Shown: positions 15,728-24,485 of the stretch, piece by piece
Layout: every line of letters starts with the position of its first letter
How positions within the stretch are numbered: position 1 is the stretch's first letter
NCBI GenBank assembly: GCA_900539225.1
Contig: UQBO01000002.1
Coordinates: forward strand, 1-64,000
DNA length: 64,000 nucleotides
Direction of reading: 5' to 3'
Origin: an uncultured Eubacteriales bacterium
GTDB taxonomy: Bacteria; Bacillota; Clostridia; Tissierellales; Peptoniphilaceae
Made by a program: the position numbers and the translations under genes
Notes under the pieces: generated by a model
Told to the model about the DNA's origin: nothing
The model's input: only the letters and a program-made list of their open reading frames with translations
Database searches by the model: none

Positions 15728-16557
15728 TTTAAGATGTAGACCATAACTGGTCTTCTACCAAATTGCAGGCACTCCCAAACTGTGTCCATGAAAAGGTCAA
15801 TCTTATTACCTTTGATAGCGCCGCCAGTATCTTGAGCGATGGCAAAGCCATAATCAGGAACGCCTGGTGTAAGGCTCTTTATATATAGCTTAGTGCCAAG
15901 CGGAATTACGCGTGGGTCGACTGCAACAGTGCCTCTCTTGGCTCTTGCGCCTGAAGCGGTGATGCCGTAACCTTTGTCGCCAGGCCTCTTGCCAGTTGAT
16001 CTCGGACCTGCTTCATATGCAGTTGCCACCATCTTGATGGCTTTTCTTGCAGTGAAGTCGCCTCTGTCGTTAGTAAAAACGTCTTTTGTTCCTTCTTCAA
16101 AAACTTGGTCAATAGGCTTAACTAGTGTCTCAACGTGAATTACTTCTTCTTTAATAAGTTTATCGCCTGCATAATATTCTTTGCATTTGACTTTGTTCTT
16201 GCCGTTTACGCCTTGAATTAAAATTTTGCTTTGCTTATGAGTTAGCTCTTTGTTTTTCTTCTTAATAGTTTTAAAAGGCGCTTCGACCTCTTTTTCTATG
16301 ACTTTAACGTCTACCTTTATTATACTAATCTTTCCTTCGCTCTTAAGCTCTGTATCTAAGTCCGGTATGACGATGTCGTCATCATCAACTTTAATCTTTA
16401 GATCGCTTAATAGTTCTTTTACTGTTTTACACGATGTCTTATATGTTTTTACTGTGCCATTGTTATCAATCTCATATACGTGAGTTTTTGCATCTTTAGC
16501 AAAAGAAAGACTTGATACTATTAATAAGAATAGTATAAAATTAATTATTTTTTTCAT
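15724..16557 (-). CDS. Secreted G5/3D-domain protein (YabE/Rpf-like wall hydrolase family)
   Basis: 277 residues. A Sec signal peptide (1-20) is followed by a DUF348-like segment (about 25-75), a G5-like segment (about 90-150) and a C-terminal 3D domain (about 172-277). The 3D domain has TAYEAGPRSTGKRPGDKG, the strand GTVAVDPRVIPLGTKLYI and the closing AQDTGGAIKGNKIDLF, with the aspartates of the double-psi barrel active site. Such proteins resemble lytic transglycosylases that remodel peptidoglycan. It is coupled to the DUF218 gene by a 4-bp overlap. Confidence 0.9.
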   Translation of the reverse strand: MKKIINFILFLLIVSSLSFAKDAKTHVYEIDNNGTVKTYKTSCKTVKELLSDLKIKVDDDDIVIPDLDTELKSEGKISIIKVDVKVIEKEVEAPFKTIKKKNKELTHKQSKILIQGVNGKNKVKCKEYYAGDKLIKEEVIHVETLVKPIDQVFEEGTKDVFTNDRGDFTARKAIKMVATAYEAGPRSTGKRPGDKGYGITASGARAKRGTVAVDPRVIPLGTKLYIKSLTPGVPDYGFAIAQDTGGAIKGNKIDLFMDTVWECLQFGRRPVMVYILK

Positions 16558-16626
16558 AGTCTTCTCCTTTCGAATTTGTCATATATGATATTATAACAAA
16601 ATTAAATCGCTTTTGTCAAATCGAGG

Positions 16627-17382
16627 CTAAAACTCTATATCAAGTGAGACTGGACAATGGTCTGAACCCAAGACGTCATCAAGGATTGCCGCGTCCTTAA
16701 TATTGTCTTCAAGCTCCTTCGATACCAAGAAGTAATCGATTCTCCAGCCAGCGTTTCTCGATCTTGCCCTAGTTCTGTATGACCACCAAGAGTATTTATC
16801 TTCAAGATCAGGGTAGAAGTACCTGAATGTATCGATGAAGCCCGAGTCAAGTAGCATATTAAACTTTTCTCTCTCTTCATCAGAGAAGCCCGCTTTGCCT
16901 ACGTTTTGCTTAGGGTTTTTTAGGTCAATTTCGTTATGAGCCACATTTAAGTCGCCGCACACAACAACGCCCTTAGTTTTTCTTAAGCCATTAAGGTAGT
17001 CTCTAAACGCGTCCTCCCAATCCTGTCTGTACTTTATCCTCTTAAGGCCATCTTGTGCATTAGGCGTGTAGACATTAACAAAGAAGAAGTCATCGTACTC
17101 AAGAGTTATGACTCTTCCTTCAGTATCGTGCTCAGCTATGCCAAGGCCATAAGTCACGTTTATGGGCTCAGTCTTAGTAAGTATCATAGTGCCCGAGTAG
17201 CCTTTCTTTTCAGCGTAGTTCCAGTACTCGTGGTAGCCTTCACGCTCCATCATCAGTATTCCTTCTGAGATCTTAGTCTCTTGAAATGCGTATATATCAG
17301 CCATAGTGTCATCCAAAAACTCATTGAAGTTCTTTTTAAGGACGGCCCTTATACCATTAACATTCCACGAAATAAATTTCAT
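16627..17382 (-). CDS. exoA: Exodeoxyribonuclease III (AP endonuclease family)
   Basis: 251 residues with every signature of ExoIII/ExoA: MKFISWNVNGIRA at the start, the metal-binding glutamate in AFQETKIS, GDLNVAHNEIDL, RIDYFLVS and the C-terminal GSDHCPV with the catalytic Asp-His. It cuts DNA beside abasic sites and removes nucleotides from 3' ends during base excision repair. It diverges from htrA; the 96-bp gap holds both promoters. Confidence 0.95.
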   Translation of the reverse strand: MKFISWNVNGIRAVLKKNFNEFLDDTMADIYAFQETKISEGILMMEREGYHEYWNYAEKKGYSGTMILTKTEPINVTYGLGIAEHDTEGRVITLEYDDFFFVNVYTPNAQDGLKRIKYRQDWEDAFRDYLNGLRKTKGVVVCGDLNVAHNEIDLKNPKQNVGKAGFSDEEREKFNMLLDSGFIDTFRYFYPDLEDKYSWWSYRTRARSRNAGWRIDYFLVSKELEDNIKDAAILDDVLGSDHCPVSLDIEF

Positions 17383-17478
17383 TTAATCACCTCTTTTAAA
17401 AATTTTCACATCCTTATCACTATTCTATCACAAAAGACATTTATAATAAAGTTAGAAAATCAAAAGGAGGACAAGATT

Positions 17479-19017
17479 ATGAAATTCGATGAATATGGTA
17501 ATGAAATCATTGACGATGATGATATCATTGAAAATCCAGAAGTAGAAGAGCTTCATGATGATGAAAGTACTTTTACTCAAACAGATGAAGACGTTTATGA
17601 GAGAAGGACATATAGAAGGGCCAATGGTCCTGAGAGAAATGATTACGACAGGCCAAGTGCAAGAAAGGCAAAGTTCTCATACAACGAAGTTAATAAAAAA
17701 GAAAAGAAGCGTTATGGTAAGGGCATACTTGTGTGGTCAATTATATTTGCCATCTTCTTTGGTGCGCTAACAGGTTTCGGCGGCGCTTACATCTTTAACA
17801 GAGCAAACAATGCATATAATTATGTGCACAGCGAGGCTAAAAACGACACACAAAAGATCACTATCGATCAACCGACTGAAATAGTCGAAGCAGCCACTAA
17901 GAAGGCTATACCATCTGTTGTAGGTATAACTACTCAGGTTATATCGAGAGACTTCTTTGGTAGACAAGCCCTTGGTAAAGGCACTGGCTCAGGCGTTATC
18001 GTTAGCCCAGACGGCTACATCATTACAAACGCTCACGTGGTTAAATCAGAAGTGCAAAACACAAACGAAGGCTTCGATGATTTTCCATTTGGAGACGATT
18101 TCCCATTTGGCGGAGGCAGCTCAGGCAATAAGCAAGGCAAGACTAGTGATGATGAAGATGATGATATTGATATAGATGAAGACGATATTGATATAGATGA
18201 AGACGATAATAAGGCTTATGATTATAGCAGCAAAGATAAAGATAATATGAAGCAAAACAAAGGCGGCAAGATAAGCGTTTTACTTGATGATGGTTCAACA
18301 CATAAGGCAAAGATAGTTTGGATGGACGAGGACATGGACCTTGCCATAATCAAAATAAATGCAAAGAATTTACCAGTTGCTGAACTAGGCGACTCAGACA
18401 AAGTACAAATTGGTCAGATAGCCATCGCCATAGGTAACCCACTAGGTCTTGATTTTAACAGAACAGTTACTTCTGGTGTTATCTCTGGTAAAGACAGAAC
18501 CATAAGAGTTGATAAACAAGTTATAAATAACCTAATTCAAACAGACGCATCCATCAACCCAGGCAACTCAGGTGGACCGCTACTAAACTCAAAGGGCGAA
18601 GTCATCGGCATCAACACAGTAAAGCTTACAAACGCAGAAGGCCTTGGCTTTAGCATACCTATCAATATGATTAAAGGCGTTTTGAACTCGATCTTAAAGA
18701 CAGGCAAGGCGCAAACAGCTCAACTAGGCGTATCCATCTACAATGCAAAGGACTACGAAGCCGCTCTTAGAGTCAAACTAAACACAAATAAAGGCGTTAT
18801 CGTTCTAAGCGTTGCGAATGGAACTGCAGCCGACAAAGCCGGTATCATGGCGGGCGACATACTACTAAAGGTAGATGATAAAGAAGTGACTGATGTCAAT
18901 ACACTTAAGTCGATAATGTTTGGCTACAATATAGGTGACGAAGCGACTCTTAAGATAAACAGGAATGGCAAGGAAATGGACGTCAAAGTCAAGTTCACAA
19001 GCATGAATAAAAATTAA
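17479..19017 (+). CDS. htrA: HtrA/DegP-like membrane-anchored serine protease with acidic insert
   Basis: 512 residues from ATG 17479, preceded by AAAGGAGG; a longer frame from 17281 runs back over exoA and is not credible. An acidic cytoplasmic N-terminus is followed by one membrane helix (about 82-104). The protease domain holds the triad His186 (ITNAHVV), Asp287 (DMDLAII) and Ser364 (PGNSGGPL). A PDZ domain covers about 413-505. The enzyme degrades misfolded proteins outside the membrane. Between His186 and the strand ISVLLDDG is an insert of some 70 residues, rich in Asp, Gly and Lys, which contains a perfect 21-bp tandem duplication. That insert is absent from typical HtrA proteins. Confidence 0.93.
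   Translation: MKFDEYGNEIIDDDDIIENPEVEELHDDESTFTQTDEDVYERRTYRRANGPERNDYDRPSARKAKFSYNEVNKKEKKRYGKGILVWSIIFAIFFGALTGFGGAYIFNRANNAYNYVHSEAKNDTQKITIDQPTEIVEAATKKAIPSVVGITTQVISRDFFGRQALGKGTGSGVIVSPDGYIITNAHVVKSEVQNTNEGFDDFPFGDDFPFGGGSSGNKQGKTSDDEDDDIDIDEDDIDIDEDDNKAYDYSSKDKDNMKQNKGGKISVLLDDGSTHKAKIVWMDEDMDLAIIKINAKNLPVAELGDSDKVQIGQIAIAIGNPLGLDFNRTVTSGVISGKDRTIRVDKQVINNLIQTDASINPGNSGGPLLNSKGEVIGINTVKLTNAEGLGFSIPINMIKGVLNSILKTGKAQTAQLGVSIYNAKDYEAALRVKLNTNKGVIVLSVANGTAADKAGIMAGDILLKVDDKEVTDVNTLKSIMFGYNIGDEATLKINRNGKEMDVKVKFTSMNKN
18163..18204 (+). repeat. Perfect 21-bp tandem duplication inside htrA
   Basis: Units 18163-18183 and 18184-18204 are identical, and each encodes DIDIDED. The unit keeps the frame, so copy number changes would lengthen an acidic, possibly calcium-binding loop without breaking the protein. 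Confidence 0.95.
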
Positions 19018-19055
19018 TACTTTAGTACAATTATAAAATAAATTTATATAAATGA

Positions 19056-19084
19056 TTGACAAATCTTATTAAGTATGCTATACT
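19056..19084 (+). promoter_or_regulatory. Strong veg promoter
   Basis: TTGACA (19056-19061), a 17-nt spacer and TATACT (19079-19084). It is close to consensus, as is known for veg in Bacillus subtilis. Confidence 0.88.
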
Positions 19085-19128
19085 ATATATAGATGTAGAT
19101 CAAGTATATGAAGGGTGGGATTCATCTT

Positions 19129-19359
19129 ATGAACGAAATTAAGAGGATTAGAAAGAGTGTTGAGAGTATTTTAGGTAAAAAAGTGCATCTAACGACAAAC
19201 GTCGGTCGAAATACCTTTGTAGAGGCACAAGGAGTAATTACCTCAGCATATCCAAATCTATTCACAGTTACGCTAGAAGATGGACAAAATAACGATCAGG
19301 TTATATCGTATACTTATTCAGATGTATTAACATCGACGGTAGTAGTAAAAATAATCTAA
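19129..19359 (+). CDS. veg: Veg family protein
   Basis: 76 residues. The start ATG 19129 has GGGTGGGA seven bases before it; an ATG at 19108 lacks a binding site. The motifs SVESILGKKVHLTTNVGRN and TSAYPNLFTV are typical of Veg. In Bacillus subtilis Veg promotes biofilm gene expression by acting on SinR, and its veg-ispE neighbourhood is conserved; ispE follows here too. A strong promoter and a strong terminator make it a single-gene unit. Confidence 0.93.
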   Translation: MNEIKRIRKSVESILGKKVHLTTNVGRNTFVEAQGVITSAYPNLFTVTLEDGQNNDQVISYTYSDVLTSTVVVKII

Positions 19360-19363
19360 AAAA

Positions 19364-19394
19364 TTTTCCTCACAGTGATGTGAGGAATTTTTTT
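19364..19394 (+). terminator. Terminator after veg
   Basis: TTCCTCAC (19366-19373) pairs with GTGAGGAA (19380-19387) around AGTGAT, followed by seven T. Confidence 0.88.
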
Positions 19395-19462
19395 GCCTTT
19401 TTTCATTTTTTTCTTTAGCGGGGATGATGGCAGGGCCACTTCGTTTGAAAAAGTGATTGAAT

Positions 19463-19588
19463 CATGACGGGTGAATGGCATATGACGAGCGAATGATATA
19501 TGACGGGCTGATGCCATATGACGGGCTGATGCCATATGACGAGTGTATGATATGTGACGGGCGGATGAGATATGACGCGCGCTTTTAA
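19463..19588. repeat. 18-bp minisatellite (six full copies plus a partial) between veg and ispE
   Basis: Units start at 19463, 19481, 19499, 19517, 19535, 19553 and 19571 (last one partial). The consensus is ATGACGGGCTGATGCCAT; units three and four are identical and the others differ at four to seven positions. The GC content is well above the surrounding intergenic DNA. No spacer sequences are present, so it is a direct tandem array and not CRISPR. The array ends in a GCGCGC-rich inverted repeat (ACGCGCGC...ACACGCGC, 19574-19599). The rest of the 19360-19678 gap holds the veg terminator and the ispE promoter. Confidence 0.9.
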
Positions 19589-19618
19589 TAACACGCGCAA
19601 ATCATAAAAAAATAAAAC

Positions 19619-19647
19619 TATACATTGAATTTAAAATGTGTTATAAT
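19619..19647 (+). promoter_or_regulatory. Probable ispE promoter with extended -10
   Basis: TGTTATAAT (extended -10, TATAAT at 19642-19647) with a weak -35 TATACA at 19619-19624. It lies immediately downstream of the minisatellite. Confidence 0.5.
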
Positions 19648-19678
19648 TGAATTAACAGTGGAGGAGTATGTGAAGGTC

Positions 19679-20488
19679 ATGATAAAAACAAAATCTTATG
19701 CGAAAATCAATTTGCATCTTGAAGTCGTTTCAAAAAGGGACGATGGCTTTCACGACATCATCACTCTTATGTCTAAAATCAATCTTTATGATGAGCTAGT
19801 ATTTAGTAAGGCGAGTGGCTTCACCATTAGCGCGGATACTGATATAAAAGATAATATCATGAAGAAGGCATATGATTTAGTAAAAGAGATAAGAGATGTA
19901 CAAGGGCTAAGTATAGAGCTTAAGAAGAATATACCTATGGGCGCTGGCCTTGCTGGTGGCAGCTCAAACGCTTACGAAACACTTAAGGCGCTTGACGAGC
20001 TTTATGATCTGTCCTTGACAAAGGAAGAATATTTTGATATCCTTTTAAAACTTGGTAGTGACTGTAACTTTTTTACTTCGAAGTCGGCTGCCATATGCAC
20101 AGCTAGAGGCGAAAAAATTAAGGAAGTAGAAGGACTTAAGAAGTATCACGCGCTCTTAGTTAATCCCGGCATCAACATTAGCTCAAAAGAAGTTTATGAG
20201 GGCATGGACTTTAGCGGCGAACACCTAAGTACTAAAGAGATTGAAGAGCTTATTAAGAACGATGACTTTACAAAGTTTAGAAACAATATGCAAGACTTTG
20301 TCTTTGCTAATTACATAGATGTTAAAGAGCTCTACGACGAGATGAGTGCTTTAGGCGGCTTCAAGACTATGATGAGCGGCTCTGGCTCGAGCATTTTTAG
20401 TCTATATGACGACGAGGAAAAGCTTGGTAAGGCTTATAAGCATATGAAAAACCGCTACCAATTTGTGATCAAAACTCAATTGATATGA
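19679..20488 (+). CDS. ispE: 4-diphosphocytidyl-2-C-methyl-D-erythritol kinase
   Basis: 269 residues from ATG 19679 (MIKTKSYAKINLHLEV). A GTG at 19670 is an equally possible start; GGAGGAG at 19660-19666 lies 3 nt from the GTG and 12 nt from the ATG. GHMP-kinase motifs are visible: AKINLHLEV at the start, the ATP-binding loop PMGAGLAGGSSNA near 90-102, and MSGSGSSIF near 248. It phosphorylates CDP-methylerythritol in the MEP route to isoprenoids. It opens a long run of plus-strand genes. Confidence 0.93.
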   Translation: MIKTKSYAKINLHLEVVSKRDDGFHDIITLMSKINLYDELVFSKASGFTISADTDIKDNIMKKAYDLVKEIRDVQGLSIELKKNIPMGAGLAGGSSNAYETLKALDELYDLSLTKEEYFDILLKLGSDCNFFTSKSAAICTARGEKIKEVEGLKKYHALLVNPGINISSKEVYEGMDFSGEHLSTKEIEELIKNDDFTKFRNNMQDFVFANYIDVKELYDEMSALGGFKTMMSGSGSSIFSLYDDEEKLGKAYKHMKNRYQFVIKTQLI

Positions 20489-20497
20489 GGTGATTTT

Positions 20498-21175
20498 TTG
20501 TTACAAAAGATATTAGAACCAATATTTACATTTTTATATATATTAATAATCATCGTTATGGATAATTTTATCAACAAGTATAATTATGCTGATAAGGATT
20601 TTAAGCTGCAAAGCATATTCACAAAGACTTATGTGGTCTTCGTCACCGCCTTTTTAGGCATCAGGACTTATGCATTGTTCTTAAATGATGACGAAAAGAT
20701 AATAAGGCTTACAAACATCTCTTTGTTTATAAGTTCACTTATGGTGCCAATACTACTGATAATATTTTATTATCTAGCGGCTAAATCGCTTCGCAAGAGA
20801 AGAATGCCTGAGGCGTCGAGCATAATATATTTACTTGTGGCGATACTATTAATATTAACACTACTACCACAAAATGGCTGGTTCCAAGACAGAATAAGTA
20901 GATTTATGGAAGTCTTTAGGACCATAGTCACGCTCGTACTAATGGTACTAATCTTTATGAGTGTATTTAGGAATGCTGTCAGACGAAGAAATATCTCTAT
21001 ACAGAGGGCGTCCTTAATATTCTTTTTAGCGGGACTATTCTACAGTCTTGGCAATCTTCTAAAGTCTGTTAGGGTAAAGAACATATTTTATGTATCAAGT
21101 TTAGTACTTATACTAATTATGATATATTCGTGGTACAGAACCATTCGCAAAAAAACTGAAATATATAGAGTATAA
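20498..21175 (+). CDS. Multi-pass membrane protein of unknown function
   Basis: 225 residues with about six hydrophobic helices separated by short Arg/Lys-rich loops (KSLRKRRMP, RRRNISIQR). The start is TTG 20498, preceded by GAGGTGATT; the same TTG context recurs at 37784. I do not recognise a family. It sits 9 bp after ispE and 11 bp before the decarboxylase gene, so it is co-transcribed with both. Confidence 0.7.
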   Translation: MLQKILEPIFTFLYILIIIVMDNFINKYNYADKDFKLQSIFTKTYVVFVTAFLGIRTYALFLNDDEKIIRLTNISLFISSLMVPILLIIFYYLAAKSLRKRRMPEASSIIYLLVAILLILTLLPQNGWFQDRISRFMEVFRTIVTLVLMVLIFMSVFRNAVRRRNISIQRASLIFFLAGLFYSLGNLLKSVRVKNIFYVSSLVLILIMIYSWYRTIRKKTEIYRV

Positions 21176-21186
21176 AGGAGTTTTTA

Positions 21187-22599
21187 ATGAAAAGACCTGT
21201 TTTTGAAGCATTATCAAAATTAAAAGACGAAAATTCTGTATCTTTCCACATGCCTGGTCATAAGGGAAAGAACACGCTTTTCAACTGGGGCGACTACATC
21301 CCAGCTATTGACACGACAGAAACTTATGGTATGGACAACCTACTTGAACCAAGAGGTGTCATTCTTGAGAGCGAAAAGGAAGCTGCTAAAGTATTTGGCG
21401 CAATGAACACTTTTTACGCTGTTAATGGTTCTACTGGAAGTATATACATCGCTATAGCGACTATTACTAAGCCGGGTGATACTGTTATTGTTCAAAGAAA
21501 CTGCCATAAATCAGTATATAACGCTTTGATACTAAATAGACTAAATCCTGTTTATGTATATCCAAAGTATAACGACGACTATCATGTATTAACTGGTGTT
21601 GATCCAGATGAGATAGAGGACTTAATTCTTGACAATCCTGAGGTAAAGGCTGTTATAGTAACTCACACTAACTACTACGGCATTGCTTCAGACCTTGAAA
21701 GGATAGCTGAGATCTGCCACAACTACGGTAAGATACTTATGGTTGACGAGGCTCACGGACCTCACATGAAGTTCGATGACAGACTACCTAAGTCGGCTCT
21801 TGAATGCGGCGCGGACATCGTTATTCACTCAACTCATAAGACGCTAACTGGATTTACACAAACATCGATGATACATGTTGGCTCTGAAAGGATAGATATC
21901 AATAAGCTAAAAGACAGATTCCAACTATATACAACTACTTCACCATCGTATCTATTTACGCTATCGAATGAAACAGCTTGTGCGTATATGGACGGCGAAG
22001 GCAAAGAAAAGCTTCATCACAATGTGACTAAGTGCTTGGAATTTATTGAAGAGCTTAAGAAGATTGACAGAGTTGAAGTTTTTGAAGGCGATGACTTTGA
22101 CAAAACTATCAAGTCAAAGGATAACACAAAGATATTATTCAAGCTTGAAGGGGTTAAGGGCTCAAGACTTAGAAAAGAGCTTTATGAAAGACACAATATT
22201 AGGCTTGAGATGAGTGACTATTACTACGCTCTAATATTTGCAACGCTAATGAATGAGGATGAAGACTACGAAAAACTTCTTGAAGCAATCAAAGACTTAT
22301 CTAAGAATTTATCTTATGAAGAGGTTAAACATATAAAGGTTAATATGCCTGATCCGAAGATCATAATCAGACCAGCGGATGCATATTACTCATCAAAGAA
22401 GATAATTAACTTAAAGGACTCACTTGGAGAGATAGTTACTTCGCCAATAATTCCTTATCCACCTGGAGTACCTCTACTAGTGCCAGGCGAAGAGATTACT
22501 GAAGAGATACTTGATCACATACAATTCCTTAAGGAGTCAGACCTTAACATAGTTGGTCTACTTGGCGACGATCAAGACTCATTGGTTGTAGTTGACTAA
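21187..22599 (+). CDS. Orn/Lys/Arg decarboxylase family PLP enzyme
   Basis: 470 residues, the length of the short Gram-positive type (SpeA/YaaO/Cad-like). The N-terminus FHMPGHKGKN is the family hallmark. The pyridoxal phosphate aspartate and histidine lie in MVDEAHGPH near 194, and the Schiff-base lysine in STHKTLTGFTQ near 217. The C-terminal domain has PYPPGVPLLVPGE. It decarboxylates arginine, lysine or ornithine to a polyamine; the sequence does not decide which. AAAGGAG precedes the ATG. It overlaps tmk by one base (TAATG), as in Bacillus subtilis where yaaO precedes tmk. Confidence 0.9.
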   Translation: MKRPVFEALSKLKDENSVSFHMPGHKGKNTLFNWGDYIPAIDTTETYGMDNLLEPRGVILESEKEAAKVFGAMNTFYAVNGSTGSIYIAIATITKPGDTVIVQRNCHKSVYNALILNRLNPVYVYPKYNDDYHVLTGVDPDEIEDLILDNPEVKAVIVTHTNYYGIASDLERIAEICHNYGKILMVDEAHGPHMKFDDRLPKSALECGADIVIHSTHKTLTGFTQTSMIHVGSERIDINKLKDRFQLYTTTSPSYLFTLSNETACAYMDGEGKEKLHHNVTKCLEFIEELKKIDRVEVFEGDDFDKTIKSKDNTKILFKLEGVKGSRLRKELYERHNIRLEMSDYYYALIFATLMNEDEDYEKLLEAIKDLSKNLSYEEVKHIKVNMPDPKIIIRPADAYYSSKKIINLKDSLGEIVTSPIIPYPPGVPLLVPGEEITEEILDHIQFLKESDLNIVGLLGDDQDSLVVVD

Positions 22600-23225
22600 T
22601 GAAGGGACTTGTAATAGCTCTTGAGGGACAAGACGGAACCGGCAAGAGTACTGTAATAGACGCAATCACAGGCTACTTCGATGAGATGGGCCTTGATTAT
22701 ATAAACGCGAGAGAGCCAGGATCGACTGATATTGGCGAGAAGATAAGGGATATCTTGGCTGACAAAGCTAATAAGGATATGGATTATCACACAGAGGCGC
22801 TACTCTTCGCAGCATCGAGATCCGAATTATATGACAAGGTGATTAAGCCAAATGTGGCCTATGGCACCTCGGTCATATTAGATAGATTCTTACTATCGTC
22901 ACTTGCTTATCAAGGCGTAGTGAGAGGACTTGGCGTAGATGAGGTTATGAAGATAAATGATTTCTTCTTAGATGGCTTTAGACCCGACCTTACTATACTT
23001 ATGGATTTGGATGCGAAAGAATCTTATGAAAGACTGAAAAAGCTTGGTGATCTTGACAGGATAGAGTCTTTGGGAGAGGACTTTCAAGAGAGGGTTCACC
23101 TAGCATACTTAAAGCTTTATGAAGAAAAACAGATGAAGCTAATTAAATTGGATGGTACTAAGGACAGAAGGGGCCTTGCTCACGAAGCCTTAGAGGAAGT
23201 AAAAAAATTAATGAAGGAGTGTTAG
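22599..23225 (+). CDS. tmk: Thymidylate kinase
   Basis: 208 residues. The P-loop is GQDGTGKST (9-17), the DRY-like motif is LDRFLLSSLAYQG near 90, and the lid region follows near 150. It converts dTMP to dTDP. The ATG overlaps the decarboxylase stop, and the stop is one base from darA. Confidence 0.95.
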   Translation: MKGLVIALEGQDGTGKSTVIDAITGYFDEMGLDYINAREPGSTDIGEKIRDILADKANKDMDYHTEALLFAASRSELYDKVIKPNVAYGTSVILDRFLLSSLAYQGVVRGLGVDEVMKINDFFLDGFRPDLTILMDLDAKESYERLKKLGDLDRIESLGEDFQERVHLAYLKLYEEKQMKLIKLDGTKDRRGLAHEALEEVKKLMKEC

Positions 23226-23226
23226 T

Positions 23227-23553
23227 ATGAAACTAATTGTAGCAATCGTTCAAGATCAAGATGTTAATGCACTAATGGATGCTCTTACAGAAAAAAAGTA
23301 TAGAGTAACAAAGCTTTCTTCAACAGGCGGCTTTTTAAAATCTGGCAACACTACATTACTTATAGGTGTTGAAGATGACAAAGTAAATGAAGTTAAGGAA
23401 CTTGTTGATCATAATTGCAAGACAAGAGAGATAACTACATCTTTACTTACTGTAACTATGCCTGGAGATACTTTTGTTCCATATCCACTTGAAGTAAAAG
23501 TTGGTGGAGCAACATTATTTGTATTAAACGTAGAAGAATTTTTAAGAGTTTAG
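23227..23553 (+). CDS. darA: Cyclic di-AMP receptor (PII-like DarA/PstA)
   Basis: 108 residues of the DUF970 family. The PII-like fold starts MKLIVAIVQDQDVNALMDAL, and the nucleotide-binding loop region is KLSSTGGFLKSGNTTLLIG. Known members bind cyclic di-AMP as a trimer; the output partner is not settled. It lies between tmk and holB as in Bacillus subtilis (yaaQ). Confidence 0.93.
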   Translation: MKLIVAIVQDQDVNALMDALTEKKYRVTKLSSTGGFLKSGNTTLLIGVEDDKVNEVKELVDHNCKTREITTSLLTVTMPGDTFVPYPLEVKVGGATLFVLNVEEFLRV

Positions 23554-23563
23554 GAGTAAATTT

Positions 23564-24481
23564 GTGTTTGAGAAAATATTTGGGAATGATGAAGTAAAAA
23601 AAATACTTTATAACGATATCGATAATAATAAAATTGTATCGTCCTATATTTTTGAAGGCAAAGACAGTGCTTATCTAGAAAGCCTTGCGATGGAATTTGC
23701 AGGGCTTCTTCTTAAGTCAAAAATTCCTAATAAAAAAGCAGACTTTGCTTTGTTTGGCAAAACAGATAAGATTAAGAAAGAAGACGCTCAAAGCATAGCA
23801 AAGGATGTTTACATAAGGCCCTTCGAGCTAGATCGAAAGGTCTATATGCTTCTGGGCGCAGAAGACATTCAAGTCGAGAGCCAAAATGTTTTATTAAAAA
23901 CGCTTGAGGAGGCGCCAAGTTATGTTGTAGTCATCCTAGTTACTAAGAGCCTTAACATGATACTTGACACCATCATCTCAAGAAGTAAAGTTATTAGAGT
24001 AATGCCTCTTAGTAAAAATGAGCTTATGGATTATATCAATGAAAATTATCCGAAGCTTGATAATAAAGAGCTCTACGCATCCATTGCCATGGGTGATATA
24101 AGTGCGCTTAAATCCTTTATTGAAGATGAAAACCAGATGCAGCTCAGAAAGAGGGGCATAGCGGCAGCCATAAACGTATTAAAGGCAAAGCGTTATGAGA
24201 GCATCAAGGACCTTGCGTTTTTAGAAGAAAATAAAGATGATATTGAAAAAATACTTACATATTTTGAAATTTTTATCAAGGATATAGCTTCGAGCGAAGA
24301 AAGGATAATTAATCTTGACTACAAAGGCGAGATTAAAAGCCTTAAAGGGCTCGCTCTGTATGACTTGGCTGACAGCATTGACATGATAGAAGAGACTAAA
24401 AGATACTTGGGTAACAGCGGCAACTTTAGACTGCATCTTGAGACTTTAGTTTTAAATATGATAGAAAAATTTGATAGGTGA
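23564..24481 (+). CDS. holB: DNA polymerase III delta-prime subunit
   Basis: 305 residues starting with GTG 23564 after TAGGAG. The clamp-loader fold is recognisable from FEKIFGNDEVKKIL at the start and ENVLLKTLEEAPSYVV-like text near 108 (QNVLLKTLEEAPSYVV). The arginine finger motif SRSKVIR lies near 140. There is no Walker A, as expected for the non-ATPase delta-prime subunit. It is slightly short because the C-terminal collar is reduced. It is placed in the conserved darA-holB-ricT order. Confidence 0.88.
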   Translation: MFEKIFGNDEVKKILYNDIDNNKIVSSYIFEGKDSAYLESLAMEFAGLLLKSKIPNKKADFALFGKTDKIKKEDAQSIAKDVYIRPFELDRKVYMLLGAEDIQVESQNVLLKTLEEAPSYVVVILVTKSLNMILDTIISRSKVIRVMPLSKNELMDYINENYPKLDNKELYASIAMGDISALKSFIEDENQMQLRKRGIAAAINVLKAKRYESIKDLAFLEENKDDIEKILTYFEIFIKDIASSEERIINLDYKGEIKSLKGLALYDLADSIDMIEETKRYLGNSGNFRLHLETLVLNMIEKFDR

Positions 24482-24485
24482 TTAA

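Noticed and set aside
17281..17478. N-terminal extension of HtrA
   Set aside because: The extended frame runs over the start of exoA and has no binding site; AAAGGAGG before ATG 17479 fixes the start.
19463..19588. Possible CRISPR array
   Set aside because: The units are contiguous with no unique spacers, and no cas genes are present.
19415..19600. Minus-strand frame encoding hexapeptide repeats (VIWHQP-type)
   Set aside because: It is the translation of the 18-bp minisatellite. It has no ribosome binding site or promoter, and an 18-bp repeat keeps any frame open by chance.
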